Below the pieces are notes generated by a model. The model made no database searches. It was not told the DNA's origin and worked only from the letters and a program-made list of their open reading frames with translations. Positions 17,185-26,311 of a stretch of DNA of 42,779 bases are shown piece after piece (positions within the stretch are counted from its first letter, which is position 1; the number at the start of each line of letters is the position of its first letter). The DNA lies in the NCBI RefSeq assembly GCF_000836725.1, contig NZ_JXTH01000018.1, forward strand, positions 1 through 42,779, read 5' to 3'. The DNA comes from Anoxybacillus thermarum (GTDB taxonomy: Bacteria > Bacillota > Bacilli > Bacillales > Anoxybacillaceae). Made by a program: the position numbers and the translations under genes.

Positions 17185-17892
17185 ATGATTACGTATGAAA
17201 CGTGGGATGAAGTTCAAAAACCAACTTTTCCAATCGATAATAACGAAAAAGGAGCATTACATGTACTTTCATGGGCGTATGCCCATTATGGCGACGACCT
17301 TTTGTATGCGTGCAGTTTTGGCATTGAAGGCATCGTGCTCATTGATCTGATTTCTCAAGTAAAAGATGATGCTCACATTGTGTTTCTCGATACACATTTA
17401 CATTTTCCCGAAACATACGAAACGATTGAACGCGTCAAACGAGCATATCCACGCTTGCGTATTCATTTACAAACACCGTCTTTATCACTTGCAGAACAAG
17501 AGAAACAATTCGGTGCAGAACTTTGGAAAAAAGACCCGAACAAATGCTGTGAACTAAGAAAAATTGTTCCGCTACGAGAAGCGATGACAGGAAAAAAAGC
17601 GTGGATTTCTGGGCTGCGCCGTGAACAATCGCCAACAAGACAACATGTTGAATTTATTAATCGTGATAAAAAGTTTCAAAACATTAAAGTTTGTCCAATT
17701 ATTTACTGGACGTGGAAAGACGTATGGCGTTATGTGCATCGCCACAATCTCTCTTACAATCCGCTTCATGACCGCGGATATCCGAGCATCGGTTGTGCAC
17801 CGTGTACAGTCCCTGCTTATACAGAAGAAGATTTACGTTCTGGTCGATGGGCTGGGCTAGGAAAAACAGAATGCGGCTTGCACGAATCATAA
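17185..17892 (+). CDS. cysH: Phosphoadenylyl-/adenylyl-sulfate reductase CysH
   Basis: This 235-residue cytoplasmic enzyme reduces activated sulfate (PAPS or APS) to sulfite. Paired cysteines C121-C122 and C204-x2-C207 are the [4Fe-4S] ligands that distinguish the APS-capable class, and the C-terminal TECGLH motif (C230) supplies the catalytic cysteine. The PAPS-loop region SFGIEG and the LDTHLHFPETYE motif are present. The start ATG has AGGGAG 6 bases upstream. It heads a seven-gene operon whose order matches B. subtilis cysH-cysP-sat-cysC-ylnD-ylnE-ylnF. Because CysC is also encoded, both APS and PAPS could be substrates. Confidence 0.95.
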   Translation: MITYETWDEVQKPTFPIDNNEKGALHVLSWAYAHYGDDLLYACSFGIEGIVLIDLISQVKDDAHIVFLDTHLHFPETYETIERVKRAYPRLRIHLQTPSLSLAEQEKQFGAELWKKDPNKCCELRKIVPLREAMTGKKAWISGLRREQSPTRQHVEFINRDKKFQNIKVCPIIYWTWKDVWRYVHRHNLSYNPLHDRGYPSIGCAPCTVPAYTEEDLRSGRWAGLGKTECGLHES

Positions 17893-17905
17893 AGGGGGGA
17901 GTGGC

Positions 17906-18952
17906 TTGGTCATCGTTGCTTTTATTATTGCTTTTTTCTTTGCGATGAACATTGGGGGAAGCGGAGCTGCCGCGACCATGGGAGCTGCTTACGGTTCTGG
18001 CACATTGCCAAATAAACGAATCGCTTTACTCATATGCGCCGTCGCCATTTTCCTCGGCAGTTTAAGCGGAGGAGAAGTTGTGAAAACGATCGGCTCTGGC
18101 ATCGTTCCTCCATCCATTTTACAAACAGAACTTGTTGTCATCGTCTTAGCAGCGGCAACGATTTCGTTATTTGCGGCCAACGCGCTCGGCATTCCGCTAT
18201 CAACAAGCGAAATTACAGTAGGTGCGGTCGTTGGGGCAGGCATTGCGTATCAAAGCGTATATGTTGGCAAACTCCTATGGATCGTATCGTTTTGGCTCAT
18301 TACACCGCTTGCTGCGTTTTCTTTCGCTTTTTTCATTAGCAAATGGCTAAAAGGAAAAACAGTCAAACAAAACAAATGGATCGGCTTTTTGCTTATTATT
18401 GTCGGATTTTTCGAGGCGTTTTCAGCCGGAATGAACAATGTCGCCAACGCGGTCGGGCCTCTCGTCGGAGCGGATTTACTATCCGTCCAACACGGGATCA
18501 TTTTCGGCGGGTTATTCGTTGCCCTTGGAGCTCTTTTGCTCGGTAGCCGCGTATTAGAAACGAACGGAAAAAAAATTACGACGTTCTCTCAACTTGAAGG
18601 ATGTATTATTTCAGGAATCGGAGCAACGCTCGTCATCGTTTCATCTCTTTTTGGTCTTCCCGTTCCGCTGACACAAATTACGACATCAGCCATTATCGGC
18701 ATCGGCACAACGAAAAGCGGCTTTTCCATTTGGCAAAAGCAAATTGTCATTCAAGTGCTAAAAGTGTGGGTTGTCTCGCCTATTTTTGCATTAGCTGTTT
18801 CATATAGTTTAATTAAATTATTGCTTCATAGCGACGTCTATACAGCTATTGCCATTGTGAGCGTTTGTTTCGCCACGCTTGGAACGATTAGCTTAAAAAA
18901 AACGATCACAGAGGAACGCCGCTCGTTTCACGAACATGGCGGCGGCATTTAA
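17906..18952 (+). CDS. cysP: Sulfate permease CysP (PiT family)
   Basis: A 348-residue membrane protein with about 10-11 hydrophobic segments. It resembles the inorganic phosphate transporter (PiT) family: NIGGSGAAATMGAAYGSG near the N-terminus and FEAFSAGMNNVANAVGPLVGA in the middle are the two inverted signature repeats. In B. subtilis the cysH-operon member CysP imports sulfate, and the operon position supports that role here. Translation starts at TTG 17906, with AAAGGGGGG 6 bases upstream; no ATG is available in frame nearby. The gap from cysH is 13 bases. Confidence 0.9.
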   Translation: MVIVAFIIAFFFAMNIGGSGAAATMGAAYGSGTLPNKRIALLICAVAIFLGSLSGGEVVKTIGSGIVPPSILQTELVVIVLAAATISLFAANALGIPLSTSEITVGAVVGAGIAYQSVYVGKLLWIVSFWLITPLAAFSFAFFISKWLKGKTVKQNKWIGFLLIIVGFFEAFSAGMNNVANAVGPLVGADLLSVQHGIIFGGLFVALGALLLGSRVLETNGKKITTFSQLEGCIISGIGATLVIVSSLFGLPVPLTQITTSAIIGIGTTKSGFSIWQKQIVIQVLKVWVVSPIFALAVSYSLIKLLLHSDVYTAIAIVSVCFATLGTISLKKTITEERRSFHEHGGGI

Positions 18953-18996
18953 ACCTAGTTATTTTATAAGAATAATAAGTTTAGGGGGTATTAAAC

Positions 18997-20076
18997 ATGA
19001 AACAAATCGTATTAAGTAAAGCGGAGTTAAGTGACCTTGAATTACTTGCCATCGGCGGATATGAACCGCTCACCGGCTTTTTAGGAAAAGATGATTATGA
19101 GTCGGTTGTCGAAACGATGCGGCTTACAAATGGAGCGGTATGGAGCATCCCTATTACACTTGCCGTAACAGAACAACAAGCGAAACAACTATCGCTCGGA
19201 GACGAAGTCGAACTCGTGTATGACCGAACGGTATACGGCACAATGGAAGTGCAACATATATATCGCCCAGACAAGCGAAAAGAAGCACGTCTTGTATACC
19301 AAACAGAAGACGTAGCACACCCTGGCGTAAAAAAATTATTTGAAAAACCGGATATATATATCGGTGGACCTGTGAAGCTTGTGCGTCAAACAAATAAAGG
19401 AATTTTTTCGCCATTCTTTTTTACACCAAAAGAAACAAAGCAACGATTTGTGGAACTTGGCTGGAAAACAGTCGTCGGGTTTCAAACGCGTAATCCCGTT
19501 CATCGCGCCCATGAATACATTCAAAAATGCGCGCTTGAAATCGTCGACGGTCTTTATTTAAATCCGCTCGTTGGCGAAACGAAAGAAGATGACATTCCTG
19601 CGGACATTCGTTTAAAAAGCTATCAAGTGTTGCTTGAACATTATTATCCAAAAGATCGCGTCTTTCTCGGTGTATTTACAGCTGCAATGCGCTATGCAGG
19701 TCCACGTGAAGCCATTTTTCATGCGCTCGTACGTAAAAACTTCGGATGCACACACTTTATCGTCGGCCGTGACCATGCGGGAGTTGGCAGTTACTATGGC
19801 ACGTATGATGCTCAAAAAATTTTCTTGCAGTTTACAAACGAAGAGCTAGGCATTACCCCTCTCTTTTTCGAACATAGCTTTTACTGCAAAAAATGTGAAG
19901 CGATGGCGTCAACGAAAACGTGCCCACACGATGCAGCCGCTCATGTCGTTCTGTCTGGAACAAAAGTACGGGAAATGTTGCGCGCTGGCGAAATGCCACC
20001 AAGCACATTCAGTCGCCCAGAAGTTGTGCGCGTGCTGATGGATGGTTTACAAACAGTCGGAGGTGGCCGTTCATGA
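18997..20076 (+). CDS. sat: Sulfate adenylyltransferase (ATP sulfurylase), short N-terminus
   Basis: The 359-residue enzyme makes APS from ATP and sulfate. Catalytic motifs are intact: [19 protein letters not shown] and the cysteine-rich block [15 protein letters not shown]. The protein begins directly at [25 protein letters not shown], whereas most Bacillaceae Sat proteins have about 20-25 more residues with a PHGG motif. An in-frame TAG four codons upstream of ATG 18997 rules out a longer start, and AGGGGG stands 7 bases before this ATG. It is the third cys-operon gene; its TGA overlaps the cysC start. Confidence 0.93.
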   Translation: MKQIVLSKAELSDLELLAIGGYEPLTGFLGKDDYESVVETMRLTNGAVWSIPITLAVTEQQAKQLSLGDEVELVYDRTVYGTMEVQHIYRPDKRKEARLVYQTEDVAHPGVKKLFEKPDIYIGGPVKLVRQTNKGIFSPFFFTPKETKQRFVELGWKTVVGFQTRNPVHRAHEYIQKCALEIVDGLYLNPLVGETKEDDIPADIRLKSYQVLLEHYYPKDRVFLGVFTAAMRYAGPREAIFHALVRKNFGCTHFIVGRDHAGVGSYYGTYDAQKIFLQFTNEELGITPLFFEHSFYCKKCEAMASTKTCPHDAAAHVVLSGTKVREMLRAGEMPPSTFSRPEVVRVLMDGLQTVGGGRS

Positions 20077-20660
20077 ATATCGTTTGGCATCAAGAAAGTG
20101 TAAAAAAAGAAGATCGACGAAAAAAAAATAAACATCATAGCTTCGTTCTTTGGTTTACAGGTTTGTCAGGGTCTGGGAAGTCCACGTTAGCAAACGCGGT
20201 AGCGAAAACATTATTTGAACAAAACATTCAATGTTACGTGCTTGATGGCGATAACGTGCGTCACGGCTTAAATAGCGATCTAGGTTTTTCTGCGGAAGAT
20301 CGTACAGAAAACATTCGTCGCATTGGTGAAGTAGCAAAATTGTTCGTAGACAGTGGACAAATCGTGCTGACTGCCTTTATTTCTCCGTTCCGTCAAGATC
20401 GTCAACTCGTTCGCAGCAAGCTCGAGCAAGATGAATTTATCGAAATTTATGTTCATTGTCCGCTTGAAACATGTGAGCAACGCGATCCAAAAGGATTGTA
20501 TAAAAAAGCACGAAATGGAGAAATTCGCGACTTTACCGGCATTGATTCACCATATGAGCCACCGCTTTTGCCAGAACTTGTCGTCGATACGGATCAATAT
20601 TCAATTGAACAATGCGTTCAACAAATCATGTCCTATCTAAAAAATAAACAGTGGATTTAG
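20073..20660 (+). CDS. cysC: Adenylyl-sulfate kinase CysC
   Basis: A 195-residue kinase that phosphorylates APS to PAPS. Walker A is GLSGSGKST (residues 30-38), followed by [17 protein letters not shown], the APS-binding signature, and [11 protein letters not shown]. Length is normal. ATG 20073 overlaps the sat stop in an ATGA arrangement, with GGAGGTGG 6 bases before it, so translation is probably coupled. A frame extending further upstream lies inside sat and is not used. Confidence 0.95.
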   Translation: MNIVWHQESVKKEDRRKKNKHHSFVLWFTGLSGSGKSTLANAVAKTLFEQNIQCYVLDGDNVRHGLNSDLGFSAEDRTENIRRIGEVAKLFVDSGQIVLTAFISPFRQDRQLVRSKLEQDEFIEIYVHCPLETCEQRDPKGLYKKARNGEIRDFTGIDSPYEPPLLPELVVDTDQYSIEQCVQQIMSYLKNKQWI

Positions 20661-20669
20661 GAGGAGACA

Positions 20670-21443
20670 ATGGGGAAAGTATATTTAGTCGGCGCTGGTC
20701 CTGGGGATCCTGAGCTCATTACAGTAAAAGGATTAAAATGTATTCAACAAGCAGATGTTATTTTATACGACCGCCTCATTAACGAACAGCTACTGTCGTA
20801 CGCCAAGCGCGATGCTGATTTGATTTATTGCGGAAAGTTACCAAATTACCATACAATGAAACAAGAGACGATTAATCATTTTTTAGTGAAGCATGCGAAA
20901 AGAGGAAAATATGTCACGAGATTAAAAGGCGGCGATCCTTTTCTATTCGGACGTGGTGGTGAAGAAGCACAAGCACTTATGAAACATCGCATTCCGTTTG
21001 AAATCGTTCCCGGAGTGACATCTGGCATCGCTGTTCCGGCATATGCGGGAATTCCTGTCACTCATCGCGATTTTAGCGGAAGCGTTGCATTTATCACAGG
21101 TCATCGCCGACTCGATGCAACAGATGCGGTACAATGGGAGCATTTAGCAAAGGGAGTCGATACGCTCGTCATTTATATGGGCGTGAAACATCTCCCATTC
21201 ATTTGTAAACAATTACAATTGTACGGGAGACATCCACAAACCCCTGTTGCCGTCATCCAATGGGGAACGCTTCCCGAACAAAAAACGATCGTAGCGACGT
21301 TACATACGATTGTAGAAGCGGTAAAAAAACAATCCATCTCTAACCCGAGCATCATTATTGTCGGGGAAGTCGTTCGCCTACATGAACAGCTACAATGGTT
21401 TGAAACAATGTTAGAGGAAAAAATTGCACATGGAATGAGGTAG
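20670..21443 (+). CDS. sumT: Uroporphyrinogen-III C-methyltransferase SumT
   Basis: This 257-residue enzyme methylates uroporphyrinogen III twice to give precorrin-2, the first step to siroheme, the cofactor of sulfite reductase. Signature motifs are VYLVGAGPGDPELITVKG at the N-terminus, the SAM-binding GGDPFLFGRGGEEA, and VPGVTSG. AGGAGGAG precedes the ATG. It follows cysC by 9 bases and corresponds to ylnD of B. subtilis. Confidence 0.94.
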   Translation: MGKVYLVGAGPGDPELITVKGLKCIQQADVILYDRLINEQLLSYAKRDADLIYCGKLPNYHTMKQETINHFLVKHAKRGKYVTRLKGGDPFLFGRGGEEAQALMKHRIPFEIVPGVTSGIAVPAYAGIPVTHRDFSGSVAFITGHRRLDATDAVQWEHLAKGVDTLVIYMGVKHLPFICKQLQLYGRHPQTPVAVIQWGTLPEQKTIVATLHTIVEAVKKQSISNPSIIIVGEVVRLHEQLQWFETMLEEKIAHGMR

Positions 21444-21446
21444 CAT

Positions 21447-22154
21447 ATGAAAGCTGTTTTGTACATTTGTCACGGAAGTCGTTCCATAGAAGGACAAAAA
21501 GAGGCGACCGCTTTCGTCGAACGCCTCTCTTCTTCCATTTCAATCCCTATCCAACACATATGCTTTTTGGAGTTGTGTGAACCGAATATTGTCACAGGGG
21601 TGGAACGTTGCGTTCATGATGGAGCAACTGCCATTTTAGCCATTCCACTTTTACTATTGTCGGCTAACCACGCGAAACGCGACATTCCATATGAGTTAGA
21701 AAAAGCAAAAAAGATGTTTCCCTCCGTAACGATTACATATGGAAAACCGTTCGGTGTACAACGTCATATCGTTTCCGCCATATCGAAAACAATCAAACGT
21801 GCTGATGCGATCGTGCTCGTTGGCCGTGGGAGCAGCGACATAGACACGCAAGCAGATTTTAAACAAATTGCTCATCTATTGCAACATGAAACAAACATAT
21901 CCGTCTATCCATGTTATTTAGCAGCTGCTTCTCCTTCTTTTTCCGATGTTGTCATCTCGCTTGCAAAAGCAGCGAATTACAAACAGGTAGCTGTTGTTCC
22001 ATACATTTTATTTTTCGGGCAGCTACTTGACTATATTCATGAAACGCTTCAATCACAACAAACAAGCGACGTATCGTTTACATTATATCCTCCGATTCGG
22101 ACGTATGACGTATTAGACCGTCTCGTTGAAAAGCAAGTAAAAGAATGGAGGTAG
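21447..22154 (+). CDS. sirB: Sirohydrochlorin ferrochelatase SirB
   Basis: A 235-residue CbiX/SirB-type chelatase inserts Fe2+ into sirohydrochlorin to form siroheme. ICHGSR near the N-terminus holds the conserved histidine; RDIPYELEKAK and VGRGSSD match the family. It is separated from sumT by 3 bases and followed by the dehydrogenase gene after 4, so the three siroheme genes are tightly linked. It corresponds to ylnE. Confidence 0.92.
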   Translation: MKAVLYICHGSRSIEGQKEATAFVERLSSSISIPIQHICFLELCEPNIVTGVERCVHDGATAILAIPLLLLSANHAKRDIPYELEKAKKMFPSVTITYGKPFGVQRHIVSAISKTIKRADAIVLVGRGSSDIDTQADFKQIAHLLQHETNISVYPCYLAAASPSFSDVVISLAKAANYKQVAVVPYILFFGQLLDYIHETLQSQQTSDVSFTLYPPIRTYDVLDRLVEKQVKEWR

Positions 22155-22158
22155 GCGT

Positions 22159-22656
22159 ATGTTTCCCCTTTTCATCCGAATGGAAAGAAAAAAAGTTGTC
22201 ATTGCCGGTGGCGGACAAATTGCGTATCGCCGCCTCCTCCCTCTTCTTGATGAAGGGGCTTGCATTACCGTCATTAGCCCAAAAGCGATCGATGCCATTG
22301 TTCATTTAGCCGAACAAAAGCGAATTACATGGCATGCACGTTCGATTGAACCGAGCGACTATGCCGATGCTTTTTTCATTATTGCCGCAACGAACGATCC
22401 GAACGTTAATGAACAAATCGCTACCTATGCATCACCAAACCAGCTTGTCAATGTGGCAAGCAATCATCTTATCGGCAACGTTCATGTACCTACTTTTTTT
22501 TCAAGAGGGAAATTACAAATTGCCATCACAACAGGAGGAGCAAGCCCTGCATTTGCAAAACAAATCAAAAAACAACTTGAACAACAATTTGATGAATCGA
22601 TCGCTCAACATGTCGAAGAATTATATAAACAACGCCAACAGCGAAAAGAGCTTTGA
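22159..22656 (+). CDS. sirC: Precorrin-2 dehydrogenase SirC
   Basis: The 165-residue protein has an N-terminal Rossmann NAD-binding motif (VVIAGGGQIAYRRLLPLL) and the GNVHVPTFFSRGKLQIAITTGG block of precorrin-2 dehydrogenases, which oxidise precorrin-2 to sirohydrochlorin. It is short, like B. subtilis YlnF, and lacks the methyltransferase and chelatase domains found in enteric CysG; those are supplied by sumT and sirB. It ends the operon, its stop lying inside the terminator. Confidence 0.92.
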   Translation: MFPLFIRMERKKVVIAGGGQIAYRRLLPLLDEGACITVISPKAIDAIVHLAEQKRITWHARSIEPSDYADAFFIIAATNDPNVNEQIATYASPNQLVNVASNHLIGNVHVPTFFSRGKLQIAITTGGASPAFAKQIKKQLEQQFDESIAQHVEELYKQRQQRKEL

Positions 22657-22679
22657 TCATTTTGATCAAAGCTCTTTTT
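22644..22679. terminator. Terminator of the cysH operon and DUF4397 gene
   Basis: A perfect 16-base inverted repeat (AAAAGAGCTTTGATCA) with a 3-base loop lies at the end of sirC and just past the stop of the converging DUF4397 gene. T runs occur on both strands. Confidence 0.93.
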
Positions 22680-22681
22680 GT

Positions 22682-23422
22682 TTATGACTCTAATACTAGC
22701 ACCTCTAATGAAGGAGTGCGGGATACGTAACCGACGGCAACGACCGTATAAGACTTATTCGGTTGGAAGCGCACATTGGGAATCGATAAAACAACTTGAT
22801 TTGTCCCTGCTACCCTCACATCAACATGCAATTTTTCGTTAACAGGCGCTTCAATATAATTCGTCACTTTTCCAAACGAAGCATTTTGGAACAATACATC
22901 CCCACCACGTAGCGCAATATCTACTGCTGGCGCATCTGGTGAAAAATGAGCAAAACGCACTTTCGCTTTTCCGTATGGCGCATATGGTTCGTCGAGAATA
23001 GAAAGAAGTTGTAAGCGATGTACGTCACCAATTACCGCGAGCGTATACGTCATTTTCGGCAAGACTTGAATTGTTTGACTAAGAACTGGAGACGTCGTAT
23101 GCCCTGCTGGATACACGTCGATGCGATGCTCTCCTTTTGGCACTTTCATATATTGGCTTAGTTGTTTATACTTCATATTGCGCAATATTTTTTGTCCATT
23201 CACGTATACGTCAACTGCTGGGGCATTCGGTGAGGCATGAAATACGCGGATACGTCCAGCATCATCCACTCGTTCTTCCTCGCGTGACTTCGCAAGTTTT
23301 TCTACATACTCCATATGTTTTCGCATATACTTTTCATATTGATCACGATCTTTATATTGATAATAACGCGCTAACAAATCATACATCACAGCTTTTTGAA
23401 TGTAACGATCTATCTCGTTCAC
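22682..23422 (-). CDS. Tandem DUF4397-domain protein
   Basis: A 246-residue protein with an N-terminal charged helical region (about 1-55, YDLLARYYQYKDRDQYEKYM) and two DUF4397 repeats: RVFHASPNAPAVDVYVNG and VRFAHFSPDAPAVDIALRG. DUF4397 is a beta-sandwich often found in surface or spore-associated proteins; the function is unknown. I see no signal peptide or membrane segment. The start is GTG 23422, with AGGAGG 8 bases upstream. The gene converges on the sulfate operon. Confidence 0.85.
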   Translation of the reverse strand: MNEIDRYIQKAVMYDLLARYYQYKDRDQYEKYMRKHMEYVEKLAKSREEERVDDAGRIRVFHASPNAPAVDVYVNGQKILRNMKYKQLSQYMKVPKGEHRIDVYPAGHTTSPVLSQTIQVLPKMTYTLAVIGDVHRLQLLSILDEPYAPYGKAKVRFAHFSPDAPAVDIALRGGDVLFQNASFGKVTNYIEAPVNEKLHVDVRVAGTNQVVLSIPNVRFQPNKSYTVVAVGYVSRTPSLEVLVLES

Positions 23423-23527
23423 AACAGTTCCTCCTCATAAATCTTTTTTACGTATTCAACGTATGCAATACAAGGTAGGCTGTTGTATGATTTTTATAGA
23501 AAATTTTTTTGCGAAGGAGATAAACAA

Positions 23528-23806
23528 ATGATCGTTCGTTATTCCGTTGTTGCGCACGGTCGGGTACAAGGTGTAGGGTTTCGCTACTTTGCCCAATATG
23601 AAGCAAGAAGACGAGGTTTGACCGGTTGGGTAAAAAATTGCGAGGCCGATCACATGATCGAAATGGAAGTTCAAGGCGAGACAGAGCGAGTAGAATCATT
23701 TGTTGATGAAATAAAAAAAGGACCACCGTTTGCACGTGTCGAACGAGTAGAACAATACGCCATCCCTACCGTCCCCCACGAAACGACCTTTCGCATCATC
23801 TATTGA
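23528..23806 (+). CDS. acyP: Acylphosphatase
   Basis: A 92-residue enzyme that hydrolyses acyl phosphates. The active-site loop GRVQGVGFRYF contains the phosphate-binding R19, and N37 in GWVKNCEAD positions the attacking water. ATG 23528 is preceded by GAAGGAG at 8 bases; a longer frame has no ribosome site. It is divergent from the DUF4397 gene and ends at its own terminator. Confidence 0.94.
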   Translation: MIVRYSVVAHGRVQGVGFRYFAQYEARRRGLTGWVKNCEADHMIEMEVQGETERVESFVDEIKKGPPFARVERVEQYAIPTVPHETTFRIIY

Positions 23807-23833
23807 AAAAAGCTGACCGAAGTCAGCTTTTTT
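23805..23833. terminator. Bidirectional terminator between acyP and the feo operon
   Basis: The arms AAAAAAGCTGAC and GTCAGCTTTTTT surround the loop CGAA. The hairpin covers the stop codons of both converging genes. Confidence 0.92.
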
Positions 23834-23969
23834 CATGACAATTTGTGCCGCATGATCCTTTGACTGAACAAGCAGCGCATGTGCCTCGTTTACTTTTTTG
23901 AATAAAGCGGAAGATCGTCCATCCCGCATATCCGAAAATGACACATCCGATGACAACATTTGCGATCAT
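23823..23969 (-). CDS. FeoB-associated Cys-rich membrane peptide
   Basis: This 48-residue peptide has one N-terminal membrane helix (IANVVIGCVIFGYAGWTIFRF) followed by a cysteine-rich tail (CAACSVKGSCGTNC) that could bind iron. Small Cys-rich membrane proteins of this layout commonly follow feoB in Firmicutes and are thought to help iron transfer. ATG 23969 has GGAAGGG 6 bases upstream and begins 14 bases after the feoB stop. A longer upstream frame overlaps feoB and was not used. Confidence 0.88.
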   Translation of the reverse strand: MIANVVIGCVIFGYAGWTIFRFIQKSKRGTCAACSVKGSCGTNCHEKS

Positions 23970-23983
23970 GTATATCCCTTCCT

Positions 23984-25987
23984 TTAGAAGCCGAATAAGC
24001 TTCCGACTTGGTAAATGACAAACGAAACGATATAAGCTAAAACTAGCGCATAACCAATCGAAAACATCGTCCATTTTCGAGAACGTGTTTCTTTATAAAT
24101 CGTCGCAACAGTTGCTAAACATGGAACATATAATAAAACAAATACCATAAAACTAAATGCAGATAGAGGGGTAAAGTGCGATGCCATAAGCCCTTGAAGC
24201 GATTCAACATCCGGTACGTGATAAATAATGTTCATCGTTGACACGACGACTTCTTTTGCTAAAAATCCGGTTAATAAAGCGGCACCCGCTTGCCACGTAC
24301 CAAACCCAAGCGGAGCAAGGAACGGTGCAAGCACACCACCAATCATCGCTAAAAAGCTGTCATCCATATTTACATTCACACCGTGTGGACCGACATAAGA
24401 TAATAACCAAATGGCAACAGAACCCCCGAAAATGAACGTCCCTGCTTTTTTCACAAAACCTTTTCCTTTATCCCACGTACTGCGCCATAATGCTTGCCAT
24501 TGCGGCATACGATATGGCGGCAATTCAACGACAAATACAGATGCTTCTTCTTTTAAAATCGTTAATGAAAATAGTTTTGCAAGTATAAGAGCAAGTAAAA
24601 CGCCGAGAACGTATAATGAAAGAACGACAAGCGCTTGATGTGTTGCGAAAAACGCCCCGACAAATAAAGCGTATACGGGCAAACGTGCCGAGCAAGACAT
24701 AAGCGGTGTTAACAACATCGTCACAAGCCGTTCACGCGGTTGTTCAATCGTCCTTGCTGCCATGACGCCAGGGACATTACAACCAAACCCGATAATAAGC
24801 GGAATAAATGCTTTTCCATTTAATCCGACCGCTTCCATTAATCGATCCATGACAAGGGCTACACGCGCCATATACCCCGAATCTTCTAAAAACGAAATAA
24901 AGAAAAACAAAATGAAAATTTGTGGCACGAATACGAGAACACCGCCTACCCCTGCGATAATGCCGTCGACGATAAGGGCACGAATAAATTCAGAAGCCCC
25001 GATTGTTTCCAACATCGCTGTTACTACATTCGTCAACGGGCCAGCGAAAAATGCGTCAAGCAAATCGGAAAGCGGTGCTCCAAGCCAGTCGAATGTCAGC
25101 TGAAATAAAACATACATCGCTAATAAAAAAATGGGAATACCGACATATTTATTTGTGACAACAGCATCAATTCGATCCGTTAGCGTCACACGTTCGATTT
25201 CTTTGCGCTGTACGGATTGTTCAATGATTTCTTTTACAAACGAACGGCGTCGTTCGTAAATGAACTGAGCAGGTGGCATTTGTTCTGCCTGTTGCACTTC
25301 TTTTTCTGCTTGTTCATACAATGAGCGCCATGTTGCTTCTGGCAACTTTTCTGCTACATAATCACGAACGTAGCTATTCCCTTCATAAAACTGAATCGCT
25401 AACCATCGGACAGGGAATTTCTCCTCCGTTCCCCATGCAGCACGAAAGCGCTCAATTGCTCGTTCCATCGTTCCACCATAAAAAAGAGCAAGAGGCTCTG
25501 TTTGTTCTGTTGCTTTTTCAAGCAACAGATGCTCTACTTGATCGCATCCTTTTCCCGTTCGGGCAATGACAGGAACAACTGGCACGCGCAACATTGTAGC
25601 TAATTTTGTTTGATCGATGAATATACCTCTCCCTTCTGCTACATCGACCATATTTAAAGCAATCGCTAACGGTTTACCGAATTCTAAAAGTTGAACAGTT
25701 AACAATAAATTTCGTTCTAGTTGTGATGCATCGACAATGTTTAAAATTTCATCAAAAGACTCGGTCAATAAAAATTGCGTCACAACCCGTTCATCGCGAG
25801 AAAGTGGATGGAGCGAATATACACCAGGCAAATCAATTACTTTGGCTTGTTTGTTGCGCAAAACACCTACCTTTTTTTCAACGGTCACACCGCTCCAGTT
25901 TCCAACGTACTCGTACGTCCCGGTTAACTGATTAAACAACGATGTTTTCCCTGTATTTGGGTTACCCACGAGTGCAATATGCATCAT
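23984..25987 (-). CDS. feoB: Ferrous iron transporter FeoB
   Basis: The 667-residue protein imports Fe2+ across the cytoplasmic membrane. The N-terminal G domain has G1 GNPNTGKTS (8-16), G3 DLPGVYSL and G4 NMVD. A helical spacer domain leads to a membrane part with several hydrophobic segments, including the two gate motifs (the second with GFGCNVPGVMAART). Length is normal. Its ATG overlaps the feoA stop, indicating coupled translation. Confidence 0.96.
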   Translation of the reverse strand: MMHIALVGNPNTGKTSLFNQLTGTYEYVGNWSGVTVEKKVGVLRNKQAKVIDLPGVYSLHPLSRDERVVTQFLLTESFDEILNIVDASQLERNLLLTVQLLEFGKPLAIALNMVDVAEGRGIFIDQTKLATMLRVPVVPVIARTGKGCDQVEHLLLEKATEQTEPLALFYGGTMERAIERFRAAWGTEEKFPVRWLAIQFYEGNSYVRDYVAEKLPEATWRSLYEQAEKEVQQAEQMPPAQFIYERRRSFVKEIIEQSVQRKEIERVTLTDRIDAVVTNKYVGIPIFLLAMYVLFQLTFDWLGAPLSDLLDAFFAGPLTNVVTAMLETIGASEFIRALIVDGIIAGVGGVLVFVPQIFILFFFISFLEDSGYMARVALVMDRLMEAVGLNGKAFIPLIIGFGCNVPGVMAARTIEQPRERLVTMLLTPLMSCSARLPVYALFVGAFFATHQALVVLSLYVLGVLLALILAKLFSLTILKEEASVFVVELPPYRMPQWQALWRSTWDKGKGFVKKAGTFIFGGSVAIWLLSYVGPHGVNVNMDDSFLAMIGGVLAPFLAPLGFGTWQAGAALLTGFLAKEVVVSTMNIIYHVPDVESLQGLMASHFTPLSAFSFMVFVLLYVPCLATVATIYKETRSRKWTMFSIGYALVLAYIVSFVIYQVGSLFGF

Positions 25988-26214
25988 AACGGCTTCACCT
26001 GAATGTTCATCGCTTCATTACGACGAATGCCGACGCATTGTCCACAATTTTCAATCATAAACGGTCCACCAAGGGGCATCGTACATTTCAAACAAATTTC
26101 CGCCCCTTCTGTGACCCCCATATCTAGCAATCTTCTTTTTACTAAATCGCTTACTCGCGATAAATCAACAATTTTTGCGCGCTCCCCAACTCGTAATTGC
26201 GTCATTGCAACCAT
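25984..26214 (-). CDS. feoA: FeoA, ferrous iron transport accessory protein
   Basis: A 76-residue SH3-like cytoplasmic protein that assists FeoB. The family pattern is visible: LRVGERAKIVDL, RRLLDMGVTEGAEI and RRNEAMNIQVKPL. ATG 26214 has GGGGGA about 8 bases upstream. It is the first gene of the feoA-feoB-peptide operon, with a -10 box and a Fur-like site just upstream. Confidence 0.94.
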   Translation of the reverse strand: MVAMTQLRVGERAKIVDLSRVSDLVKRRLLDMGVTEGAEICLKCTMPLGGPFMIENCGQCVGIRRNEAMNIQVKPL

Positions 26215-26229
26215 ACATAATCCCCCAAT

Positions 26230-26262
26230 TAATAATGATAACCTTTTTCAATATTCATTATA
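26230..26262 (-). promoter_or_regulatory. feo promoter with Fur-like box
   Basis: On the minus strand TATAAT (26257-26262) is followed downstream by a site at 26230-26244 that agrees with 11 of 15 positions of the 7-1-7 Fur palindrome TGATAATNATTATCA. This would place Fur over the transcription start. No clear -35 is visible. Confidence 0.5.
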
Positions 26263-26311
26263 GTACGCAAGGCGGAAAACATCTATCCTTTTTTATTGTG
26301 TTCACAAAATG

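Noticed and set aside
19920-20072. Longer N-terminus for CysC
   Set aside because: The extension lies inside sat in another phase; ATG 20073 with GGAGGTGG and the ATGA overlap is the clear start.
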